Assembly: GCA_016758965.1 (NCBI GenBank)
Contig: JAEPRB010000245.1
Span: forward strand, 1-57,273
Direction: 5' to 3'
DNA: 57,273 bases
DNA from: Circinella minor
Taxonomy: Eukaryota > Mucoromycota > Mucoromycetes > Mucorales > Lichtheimiaceae
Below the pieces are notes generated by a model. That model had not been told where the DNA came from and ran no database searches. It worked only from the letters and a program-made list of their open reading frames with translations. This document shows, one piece after another, positions 1 through 11,006 of this stretch; within the stretch, counting starts at the first letter, position 1, and each line of letters begins with the position of its first letter. A program made the position numbers and the translations under genes.

Positions 1-2043
1 TCACCAGTATTCCTGTGTTTCATCTCAGTATTCTTAACTCTTTTCTTTCTAAATTTGGGAATTTTTTGAAGCATTCTAAGAAATTTCATTGGCGGACTAT
101 ATTTTTTCTTACCAAAAAAAAAAAAAAAAAATATGATACTGTTTAATATTGTTATTGATTGGTAGATGACAATAGAAAATAACAAATTACGTAGTTGTTC
201 TTTCTTTTGATGCCTTAAAAATAGTGACCTCTTAAAAGAAAGAAACGCCGTTTTACTAAACAAAGAAATAATAATAACACCCCCAACATTATAGACTAAA
301 AAAGCAACATAATCTTTTTTTTTTACTTACGAACTTTTAAACCATTTTGTCTTTAGCTGCGTCCAAAAATATATATGTCCATACCATTTCAGTCATTAAG
401 GTCCAGACTTTTACGTATACCAGATCCCAAATAGTTCGGCACATGTATTATATAATGTTATTATATTACCTATACATAGCTGTATTTTTTTTTTAAAAAA
501 AAAAAAAAGTCATGAAATAGGATGATAATGCAGTATCGGCCGCTTATTTGGTACATACAGATAGAACAGTTGTACAGTGATATATATACATTAACTGCAT
601 AATAATACACAAACATAATTAATATAAACAACCAAAAAAAAGCATCAGTTTTTAATTCTATCAAAAATACATCCTACTATACTGGTAAGTATATTCTCTT
701 ATTGTGGTAACCTTTTGAAAAAATGATCATGATGGCAAGTAGCAAAAAAGAAACGTAAAATAATTTTTCAAAACAAAATAATTTTCTATTTATCATTACT
801 ATTGCTACTATTGATATTATTATCCTCTTTTCAAATCTATTTAAATATATATTTATTGCTTTAATAGCATAGTTAAATATAATAACAATAGCTAAAAAAT
901 ATACTTCTACTTGTTTGATGAGAAAAATTAGTCATATGTCGTGATTGTAGTAAAAAAATCCTGATTTATTTTTCTATTATGTACAGTTTAATTCAGGACT
1001 GACCCATCAAAAAAACTAACATTTTACACCATGAGGTTTTTTTTTTTTGTAACAAGAAAATAAACAATAGAAACAGCAGCGTATGAAGATTCTGTATGAT
1101 AGAATTTTTAAGTAACATTTTCAATAATGATAAGTTATCGTTTTATTGGGTTGTGCTGCTGTGAGTCATATCTATCGCATATAATCATCTGAGGGCAATA
1201 TATAAACAAAAAACGTGGGTCTTTTCGCTCTTTATTATTATTTATTAATATAACTAATCCATGAAAAATACCAGATCACGGGGATGTTAACGTGTTATTG
1301 TTTGGGGGAGGACAGGGGGGAGAAGAAGAAGTATATTATATACAAATCAGCTTAATTCAAGTTCAACGAACCAACCATATCCTTGTAATCATTTTCATAA
1401 TTACAAAAGGGTTAGCAAAAAATCCAGGAGTAAAGGTAACGGTGATACAAAAAAAATGACGATGATGTTGCATTATTAAAAAAGAGATAATGATAGCAAA
1501 TGATGGAGGTAGATCCCTTGCATTTTTATTGGACCCCCTTTTTCTACATTATGTCTTTTAACTCCACTTGTCTAATTTCTTTCAACGCCCCACCACCATT
1601 TTTAAAAACGTGACAGAACCGCCAAAACTTTACCCTTATTTTTTTTTAAAGATGCGAGTTATTATAAGCATGAGTGTTATTATTATATATATATATTTAT
1701 TATATGTACCTGTACGTATCACCTCTTATAAAATACACAAGAAACACTTAGTGTGTAACATAGCATACCTAATCAGAATTATAAGTGTACATTTTTGTTG
1801 GGTCAGATGTCAAGCAAAAAAAAAAACGATTGGTTTTATAAATAATCTCTTCTCTTCTTGTCTCTTTTCCCCTTTTCCCTTGCTTTTCTTTTTGTTCTTT
1901 TTTTTTTTTGGATAACTTTTGAAAAAAAAAAAAAAAAAAAAAAAAGTCGATCAATATTTTAAACTTGAAAACACTTTATTTTCTTTCATTTATTGTTTGT
2001 GTTGTATCATAGCCTTTTCTTTTATCTCGCATTTCTTTAATTA
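1..2043. other. Gene-free AT-rich left flank
   Basis: No open frame with plausible protein composition or splice structure was found on either strand. The stretch holds many homopolymer A and T runs, including an A run of about 25 at roughly 1921-1945 just upstream of the first gene. Short open frames at 470-664 and 1568-1915 are hydrophobic translations of T- and A-rich runs and are not credible genes. The last few hundred bases presumably contain the promoter of the gene starting at 2044, but I see no clear TATA box or other named element. Confidence 0.6.
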
Positions 2044-2669
2044 ATGGAGCTTAATATTTGCTTGTACTGTGAAAAACGTTTGCTTGATGAGGTATTTATT
2101 TGCTTTTGTTTCATGTTGCTGTCTTTCATGCTACTGTTTTTCTTTTAAACAAGAAGCACTATTAGTTGATATTAATCGTAATATAATAATAATAATAGAG
2201 CACAGCTTTTTGTTCGACTCTTTGTCAAGCGAACGAGGCAGCTAAAACAACAGCGACCGAAGACGTTTTTGATTTACAATTATCGTCCAGTCCTCCTCTT
2301 ACATCATTGATATCATCTCCTCATCGTCGTCGTCGTCGATCTTATTACGATTCATCATCGTATAGGCAGCGTCGGATTTCTAATACAACAATTAACAGTA
2401 CTTCTTCAACAACGCCTCCACTTTTATCATCTAATTCATCTATATCTTCGTCGTCCGTGCTTTCAGATGGTTCATTTTATTCATCTTCTTCATGTGACGA
2501 TAAAGAAAACTGTTTGATGTTTCATCGATCTCAACAACAGCAACAACAACATTGTCACCATAACCACAAACAACAACAATATTATCATCGAATGATTCAA
2601 CACACTTCATCACCTTCGACAGACGTCAATAATAATGATCTTGTACATACTTCTGCACTTTACGCGTAA
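2044..2669 (+). CDS. Small protein with Ecl1-like Cys motif (172 aa, 2 exons)
   Basis: Exons 2044-2091 and 2199-2669, with a GTATTT donor at 2092, a TAATAG acceptor ending at 2198 and phase-0 joining. The spliced product is 172 residues. Its N-terminus has a four-cysteine pattern, C6-x2-C9-x11-C21-x3-C25, with FCS before the third spacer, and the intron falls between the two cysteine pairs. That pattern resembles the fungal Ecl1 family (extender of chronological lifespan, zinc-binding, stress and nutrient signalling in fission yeast). The rest is Ser, Arg, Gln and Asn rich and probably disordered. The splice model is strongly supported because it recreates the second cysteine pair. The family call is remembered pattern similarity, and any role is inference. 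Other small fungal zinc-ribbon proteins could share the pattern. Confidence 0.7.
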
Positions 2670-5286
2670 ATATTTATCATTTTTTTCTTTGTTCTTTTTC
2701 TATTCTCCCTTTTCTTTATTTCTTCAAATATACAACATATAATCATATACAAATATTCTGTTTTCCCCTTCAAAAAACCAACTATTTTATTATTCAATTC
2801 TCTCATTGTGTTTTTTTTTATTTTCTTTGTCCGTTCTTTTTTCATTCATCATCTAAACTTCTCTTATCTATTGTCGTACATTTTTTATATCTTAACAAAT
2901 CAAAAGACTTCTTTTTTTTTGTTGTAATATGATTCTTATATCCTTTCTTTTTTTTTTTTTTTCAAGTATAATTTACTCCCGTCAATTTTGATGTACTTGA
3001 GTTTCTATCTCTTTATTCTTTTGTATGTATGCTAAATCTCTACCTTTCTTTATTATCTACATTATTTTTTTTATTTTTATTTTTTTGCATAACGAAATAT
3101 TTTTTCTCTCCTTCACCCCATTCAACTTTCTTGCACAAATTCATGCATCTTTCTCTCTTTTTTATTTTGGTATATGATTATCAATTATTTCTATATATAT
3201 ATAATATCTATGAATATTTTTTTCTTCTTTTGTCTTTTTTTTTTCACGTTATTATATTACCATCCAATTTGTTATGATGCTTTGTATCATAGACACACAA
3301 TAGCCAATATTATATTAAATTACCAAATAAAATTTTGTGTATCTTTTTTATTATTACTATAAAATATCTCCCAAGGTAGTCACCTACCAAGGGATCGAAG
3401 AATATTATAATAAACTAATCCCCCTTACATGTTAATAATAAATATTACATCACTTTTTTTTGGCAAGGAAAAGAACATCATTTAGTGGAACCGGAAGTAA
3501 AGGCCGAGACATCGGAAGAAGGCAAAAAAAAAAAAAAAGTAAGGGTAAATCCGGTGACCCATTCTGATTGACGTACTATATAAGTCTACATAATATAATA
3601 AAGTAAAGAAAGAAATAATAATGTATCACACAATACAAATGATAAAAGACCGATTGGGAAGATCGTCATGACATTTTCTTGTTATCATTCGTATTTTTAC
3701 TTTCTGTTATCTTGAGTATAAACAGGGTTCAACCATAATAAAGTAGAAGAAAAAGATTCTTGGTCGTTTATTTTGAGTCATTCAACAGGTTAAGCATATC
3801 TTTTGGTATCACAATTCGTGTCAATGGTAGTAATAAGATATTATTTTTATAAACACAATATAATGATAAATAAAAAAGAATATCACTTGTTTTTACATTC
3901 ATTTAGGTTTGGTAAAATAAATAAAAATTAATTGTTTTATGATTGAAATGTTTATGAATTTTATAATACTGTATAGGAAAAGGAGAGATCTATAGTTAAA
4001 GAAGTCAAATTTATATTTTTATTCATTTATGTGCTGCAGTCCTTATCTTTTCTTATTATTATTATTTATTTCACTATAAGAGTACATGTATTTTTTTCCA
4101 CAAATGATAAAAACCAATTAGCATCTAGTGTAACCATGTTGTGAAACCGAATACCCGGTGCGTTGCTATTATATGGAAACAGTTGTCTCCCTATTCATGT
4201 TGCTGCTCATGGCAACTACAGAGTATCTCTTCGCAACAAAAAAAACTACTGTATATATTAAGTATATTATATGTCCGAGGTACCTGATGATCTAGTCTTA
4301 CATTTAATAATTACAAAAATGTTAGGGTAATTGATTTATATCACAAATACGTAAGTTGACTACTGACCTATCGGTATTACGGTTTCCTTTAATACTTTAT
4401 AAAGTGGTAAATAAAAGAGGGTCGTGCGTGTCACTCTTTTATTTATAACAGCTCGAAGTTCGTTTGTCGTGAATATATTATTATTTAGTATCATAGTTAA
4501 TTTTTCAATAATGGCAACAAGTGAATGTGTGTATTCTATCAGCAAATGGATACAGCGAGTACTTAATTAGAGAACACTTGAAAGAATTATATCATCATCA
4601 ATTTTGTGGTAAATTACTATACAATATGTCTACGCGCACTCGATCTTTCTTTATCAACGTTCTTTGGATCTGCGCATTTTTTTTAATTAAAATAGACAGA
4701 TAAATTGCAATAATTTGTTTATAAGTAAGAATCAAAAAAGATTGTACTTTTTATTGGAACTGCTTAGTTATACTTTCTGCCCAAAACTCTTATTGTCTAA
4801 TTGTAGTTGCAAATAATGAGTGATAACCACGCACAAATAAATATATTACGGGTTGCCAGTATCGTTTGACTTCTTTTTTTTTTGTTAGCAACATTGACAG
4901 TTGTCCAAATCCATTATCATTACTATTATTTTGATAAACGAATTATTATCAAAAAGACATGGTGTATCAATAACAACATAAAGAAACAGTGACGTATTTC
5001 GTCCGCTTACGTTATGAATATCTTTTGAATAGTATATGTCCATAATCTAATTAAGCAAAATAAGAAATAAATTTGACTGATTATAAGCATATATCTTGCC
5101 CATGACGACAGTTACTAATTTTATTACTTAAGGAAGAAAAGGAGAGAGGCCAATATCAAACCCGAACTTGTACTTAAAATGACGTATGCGAGAATCAACA
5201 GTATGGTTCCGCTTCCTCACAACGCATAATTTTTTTTTTCGTCTGTTCTTTGAATAAGCTCAGCTGATAACCTCTTTTTTTCAGCC
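2670..5286. other. Intergenic, no supported gene
   Basis: No gene is supported. Open frames at 3029-3277 and 3174-3362 are pyrimidine-tract translations, hydrophobic and unlikely. Overlapping frames of about 60 codons at 4360-4545 (minus) and 4521-4703 (plus) lack splice partners and known motifs. The right end holds the SCAI promoter. A run of T followed by CAG at 5274-5284, just before the SCAI start codon, looks like a 3' splice site, so a 5' UTR intron is possible. Confidence 0.55.
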
Positions 5287-5460
5287 ATGGAGCAAAACGA
5301 ACCAAATTCTGGGCAATCAGTACCACCAACCCATAAAGTAAATGATATTAGTAATCAAAAAGCAACAACAGTGACATCAAAAGACCATGGTGGTGCTACT
5401 TCTGAAGGTAACGCCAATGTACCTGTCAACATGTCGACAGCCTCAACACAGCAAGGTAAA

Positions 5461-5492
<32 letters not shown>

Positions 5493-8400
5493 GGCTACAT
5501 CTCATATTTTCAAGTAGAAAAAGAACTAAAACAGAAATTTAATTTACTGTATTTTTTAAGGCGGTGATGCTAGATCAACAATAGCTGATGCATCCCAATT
5601 ACATAACAATAGTAATTCAACTGGTCAGACAACTACTACTAGTGCAGCGACGACGACTAATTCCTCTGAACAACAGCAACAGCCTCAGCAAACACCAGGT
5701 GTTCCACAAACAGTTACTGCAGCCGATGAATCCGCCTTACAAAACCAAAAGTTGGTTGAAGAGTTTCAATATCTGCTTGAAAAAAGTCAAAGTTTATTTA
5801 GCGGTCTACGGTACATATAAAATTTCCCATATTATTATGTAGATTTGATAAGGATTTGTCTGTGTAGGTTCTTATATTCTTACCCGATATATTTTACTTT
5901 CATTTAGAGATCTTCCACCAACGGGTAGTCATCGACAGTGGAGACCTGTAAGTACATAGAAATTTACATAAAGTGATGGGGGGAAGGAGGCTGATATTAT
6001 ATATCTATCCACAACATAATGGTGAATATTGTTTTTGACTTTTAAGGAGAGATTAGTATTTTGAAAAAACATTCGAAGTATACACAAAGGTAAATATTTA
6101 AGTATATGAATTGGATTAAAAGAAAAAAACAGTGGGAGGAAGGTGTCCTTTTATTATCGCTAACCAACGTATCATATTATCGTTATATATAAATTAGCTT
6201 TGGAAGTTTCAACAAACTCACAGGTATATTTCATTTCTCAATATCAATTGGGAGAAATAATTCGAAATTTAGAATTAATGATAACAAGTTAAAAGACCTA
6301 TACTAGAGGATAAAAATAATTATGGATTGAAACGATGGGAAGTTGGAGAAATCGCAAGCAAGATTGGACAGTTGTATTATCATTACTAGTAAGTTTTTCT
6401 TATTAATTAAAAGGGAAAGAACGGAATAGCAAACGAGATTATATTGTACCGTAGAAGAACTCAGCAAGAAGGATGCAATTATTATTGTTGATAGCTTACG
6501 GACAAGTGATACAAGTTATTTACAAGAAGCATTTGTGTTTTATGATGCTATTCATGAACGTCAATATTTTAAAGATATCCTTGAAGTTAAAAAGTATGTG
6601 GTTTTACTCTTTTATTTATAGTATACATTAACTAATATCCTTAATTTTTTCGTATCATTAGTCCTGCTTTGATGATTAAGAAAATGCGTTATTATGCGCG
6701 TTTTGTTGTTGTTAGCTTATTATTAAACAAAGATAGCAATATTCGTCTACTTATCAGTGAACTTGAAAGTCTCGTGGATGAATATACAAAAAGCTTTAAA
6801 CCACCGGATGCAAAGGAATGGCAAATTGTATTGGATGAAATCAATACTTTTATGGAAGCTGAAAAGAAATTGGCACCTGTCAGTGCAGATCGTATACCTG
6901 TCACCGTGGAACATCGATTGTCATGGTCAACAGGCTTCAGTCGTGCTGAAACACAGCATTCTAACAATACAAGATTAAAACTCCAAGAAGCTATTTTGGT
7001 CGGTAATTGTCAAAAACAAATCAAGTTTTCTGAACTTACATTAGATATGTATCGAATCTTGCAAAGTCTCGAAATGCAACCTGCAGGTGCAACAACAGCA
7101 CCAACGGTAACGGCAGCAACAAATCCAACTTCAACAACAACAGTAGGTAGCCATCAACAACAAAAGGGTACGGCAAGTACAACCAAGGCATCATCTGTAA
7201 AGGAACAAACAACAGTTCAAGATGGGAAGGACCCAGTCATGTCAAAAGAAAAATCCACGGCTACCGCACGTAGCATTGCAGGAGGTAATGATGGCGCAAC
7301 TGCTGGAGGTGTAGGAACTAATATATTATCAACACCTTCAAATGATGTACAACAACAACAATCACAAGAACAATTACAAGCGGCTCAAGAACAATCACAG
7401 CAGCAGCAACAACAACAAATGACTGCAAGTAATATAGCTTCTACTGCTCCCAGTGGCGGGGGTGATAAAGGAATTGTAGCAAGGCGTATTAACCCACATA
7501 AATATTTACTTTATCGCCCTTCACTCAGTCAACTTTTCGTCTATATATCAACAGCATTTAAAGATACCGCGGATAATGGTGTCATGTTTCTTTACTTATC
7601 AGCCGATGGTTGCGAATACCCTGATGCTCCTGATTCAGGTTATAAAAGTGGTGTAGCAACTAACAGTAGAAAAACTCAGCAACAGCAACAACAGCAGCAG
7701 CAGCAAAATATCAATGCGACATCTGGTAGTGCTACTACAGAACGATCCGATACAACTCCAGCTTCTAGTGGAGGTGGTAATAGTGGTGGTGCAGGTAACA
7801 GTGGAGCAACAGGTGTTTCTACATCAACATCAACTAATCCAGCAACTTCTAATATCAACCCTGGGGGACCTTCTTCTACAACAATTCAAGCTGTCCCTAT
7901 TGTCTCTTCCGTTCACTGCCTTCATCCAGCGGACCTCATACCATTTACAAGGAAACCATTATTCTTAATTGTTGATAGCAGTAGCAGTGTTGGTTTTAGT
8001 ACGATACCCAATATATTTGATCAACCTGTGATGAGTTTAATGTCACCTGTCGAATATCCATCCTCTGTACAAGATAGAAGCGAAATTGGCAGTTTATTTA
8101 CCTTGTTTCTTCATACCCCTTTACTTGGGTTTTGTTCTGTTTCGGATATTGGAAATTTAGAACAAGAGATTTGGGATAACTGTGTTTCATTGATATCATC
8201 TATGGAACAAAAGATTGGTGAGACTTTGTTAACACATCCAGATGTTGGTAAGGGGAATTTTTTTTTCTTGGTGGTCTTTTATGAAACGTATGTATATTTA
8301 ATATATATATAATGGTTAGACTCGCATGTAAAACGATTCATGACGGATGAGTTTTTATGGACCTTTATTGTTCGTTTTACACTCTGCTGTATTATTCTTC

Positions 8401-8669
8401 GATGTCATTCATCATTTAAAGATGAAAAGGTAAAATACTCTGTCTATTTATTTATTTTTAAGCAAAAATTATGTTGCGCTAATGAATGATTTTGTGTCTG
8501 TATGTTTTTTTCTTCTTCCCAGACATTTCCTTCTTGTTATCCACCTTTGCCAGACGATATCTATAGTGCGCCCGACATAATTGCCATGTTACGAAACTTA
8601 ACTGAAGTAGCCGAAGTTGCTACCTACTTTAGTCTCCCATTTCTCAATGAAGAAGCGGTAGAATCATAA
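5287..8669 (+). CDS. SCAI: SCAI homologue (suppressor of cancer cell invasion), 10 exons, about 850 aa
   Basis: Exons: 5287-5455, 5561-5810, 5908-5947, 6057-6089, 6198-6223, 6296-6388, 6495-6593, 6662-8247, 8320-8429, 8523-8669. The reading frame is continuous across all nine junctions. The translation follows animal SCAI nearly end to end: SGLRDLPP, TFEVYTKLWKFQQTHR, YGLKRWEVGEIASKIGQLYY, MRYYARFVVV, NPHKYLLYRPSLSQL, HCLHPADLIPFTRKPLFLIV and RSEIGSLFTLFL. Animal SCAI is a nuclear cofactor that represses MRTF/SRF transcription and acts with 53BP1 and REV7 in double-strand-break repair; which role holds in a fungus is unknown. The N-terminal 120 residues and two internal inserts (about 7081-7470 and 7675-7880) are Gln/Ser/Thr/Gly-rich. 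Intron 1 contains an A27-G10 tract and, if retained, ends translation at 5517. Confidence 0.92.
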
Positions 8670-10167
8670 AAAATAAAAATTGTTTTTTTACTACGGCCAT
8701 AACAATATACATATCTCTCATCTGGTCTGCTTAAAAAATGAGGAGAAAAAATTAGAAATTTGGATAGTGAATTTTGCAACTAATTCTATACTATATCTTT
8801 TCGAAGTACAAAATTTATTTTATTTTTTTAGCAAATGAATGAGTACGTATTTCTATTGTAAGTTTGTCTCTGGTCAACCTGTTCACTTGTTTTTCGATGA
8901 GTTTATCGTGTTCAATGGCTCTGTCATGGAACAATTTAACCATACAGTCGCTTTCAAAATATTTTCTTTAAATTCTAGTGTTGCATATGAGATAGATAGC
9001 TGTTAATGGTTATTATTATTATTACTATTATAGAGTTAACAGCATGGTGCATCACGCTTATCTAACGTGGTTAGCAACGTAGATGTTATTTTGTTTTCTT
9101 TTACATAACGATAAACGAGGTATTTAAAATGGCAAAACAGCTCCACAACTGTTATATAATTAATAAGCTCCAATGGTACATTTAGTACACTTGTTTATAT
9201 AATATTTTTTTTATTGGTGTATCATTAATAGTTCTAACAAGTTATTCAAATGTACAGAGTATATATATGTTATTTCGTCATTATTAATATTTATTTTGTC
9301 TACATTAATTAGATTTTCTAACATTACTTGAGTGTCTAGTGATGCTGCAGGATACGGAAAATCTATCCCGAATTACATTGGTACTAGCTATCCAAAAATG
9401 CAATAAACTCTGGTCAAACAAGTATAGTACGTATTATATTAATTATTAGCCTAGTCGGAATAATCTATGTATGTTACAAAGGTAACGTAATGTTGATTTT
9501 TTAGACTCGATCTCGTAATTGTCTTTGAAAAATTTGATAATCTCAAATCCACGGATTTATATCATCTTAAAATACATACGAGCTATTGCTATTATATACA
9601 GTATCATGCTGATTTTTCTCATCTTAGCAGCACCAAGCTCTAGATTCTGTCAACAGTATCTATTTTTTTTATATGCGCACCTTAGTAATATTATTGTATC
9701 CTATTTTCCATCATATAATATTAACTTCGGAAATGCTTCAATGCCTTTTGGCATTAGCACAGTCCCAAGCTCCACGATGACATACTATACTTGTTACAGT
9801 AACAACCAAAAATTCATTATTTGTCAAGAAAAAAATATAGCTTTATTAATGAAGCTCTGTTTATTATATTTACCTAACAATAACGGTACTGAAATCGATT
9901 ATCGTTCATGGGCTCAACGTAATATTATATAATACTATACTACTTTTGCTTAAGACGATATCAATGATACTGCGAGTTTTGAATAATAAATAATGGCTCA
10001 TGTGCTTTCGTATTTCAATTCTTTTATTAAAAAGTGTTAGCAGCCGCGGCCAATTTATTACACTTTGTGCCAAAAATAAATGTACTATAAGAAAAGCCAA
10101 TGTCTCCAGGAATGCTCATATTTACATAAATGAAGTAATATTCGAAAATTATGTATTTGATAATCTG
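8670..10167. other. Gene-poor stretch with weak coding-like islands
   Basis: No gene can be supported. The minus frame at 8815-8967 (50 codons) gives a charged, helical, coiled-coil-like peptide. The opposite strand at 8839-9006 is also open (55 codons from ATG). A plus frame from ATG 9342 can be spliced (donor 9419, acceptor ending 9504) into a peptide ending near 9630. The 137-codon frame at 9519-9932 is hydrophobic and lacks recognisable motifs. In DNA this AT-rich, frames of this size arise by chance. Confidence 0.4.
8815..8967 (-). other. Possible terminal exon or relic, coiled-coil-like peptide
   Basis: An open frame of 50 codons ending in TAA at 8815-8817. The peptide is rich in Lys, Glu, Arg, Asp and Leu, with a helical, heptad-like pattern (for example HDRAIEHDKLIEKQ), unlike the Phe/Tyr/Ile-rich translations typical of this genome's intergenic DNA. 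It resembles the charged C-terminal helix of fungal Myb/SANT-like proteins such as the one at 52615-53977. An upstream 3' splice site (AAAG ending near 8964) is possible. No upstream exon could be assigned, so it may be the tail of a decayed gene, or chance. Confidence 0.2.
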
Positions 10168-11006
10168 TCATAAACATTGCTCCTGTTTTGTATTCTCAAA
10201 AATAGGGCTACAATTAAAGTTACATAATAATATATAATAAACTGAAAATAAAGCATTTAATGAAAAAAAATTAGCGAGGCTTTGTTTCTTTTGGAAGTAC
10301 CATAATATTACAATCGGTTGTAGTAGTAGTGTGTATTCTTTTTTTTTTTTTGTTTTTCTCATAGAAGTTTGTCGAAAAGGTGTGGTTCTAGGTTCTTCAA
10401 AATCATTAATATTTGCATCATTTCTTGGTATCCTTGTAATCAATTCCTGATATTGTTTTTCAAAAATCAAAAGGTAATCTCTCGTGCCTGAATACCGAAA
10501 TTCATAGTTACGCGTATACAAAGTATTGTTGTGGGGTCTTTTTAATCTAAGAAATGTATCTGAAGCAATGGATTGTTGCTTTTTATCTTTATGTACAATC
10601 TATAAAATATAGTTATTTTCGAAAGTTAAAAAAAAACCAAGTGTATAAAAATTAAGGAGATAATGCTAAAATGCAAACGAGACAAAAAAAAAATAGGAGG
10701 AAAAAGGTAGAAGAGGCATACTTTGACAACTATTCGATCATTGATTTCGTAATCGGCGTAAATAACAGGTTCATGGATATATTTATCGTATAAAGTAGGA
10801 ACAGATTTGCTTTTTGACGAGATCCCAGTACCAACTTCTCTGTATTTAATCAAATTGTTTTGAATAAAATATTCTGGGTTCGATGTTGAAACAGGTGCTG
10901 CTAATTTTTTGTTAGTTATAATTGTGTGAGGTTGTTGTAGTGATGTGATTTTATTGTTTGTAACATTTATTTTTACTTTGATGATTACATTATTTAATAT
11001 TTGTGT
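10168..11006 (-). CDS. Orphan two-exon gene, 5' end not found
   Basis: Minus-strand exons 10722 up to at most 11006, and 10168-10599. The intron has a GTATGC donor at 10721 and a TTTATAG acceptor ending at 10600, joined in phase 0. The two open frames flow into each other and give a hydrophilic, normal-composition protein of at least 118 residues around the junction, with segments such as YEINDRIVVK and YRNYEF-like aromatic/charged stretches. I recognise no family. No in-frame ATG precedes the upstream exon: an in-frame stop lies at 11007-11009, so either another upstream exon exists or the 5' end is lost. After about 10345 the frame runs through an A-rich Lys tract and becomes AT-rich and less protein-like, so the true C-terminus may lie near there. 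Could be a genuine lineage-specific gene or the remains of a mobile-element ORF. Confidence 0.45.

Noticed and set aside
9519..9932. 137-codon plus-strand frame
   Set aside because: The composition is Ile/Leu/Tyr/Phe-rich like other AT-rich intergenic frames, it has no credible ATG context, motif or splice partner, and another frame of the same stretch is at least as protein-like.
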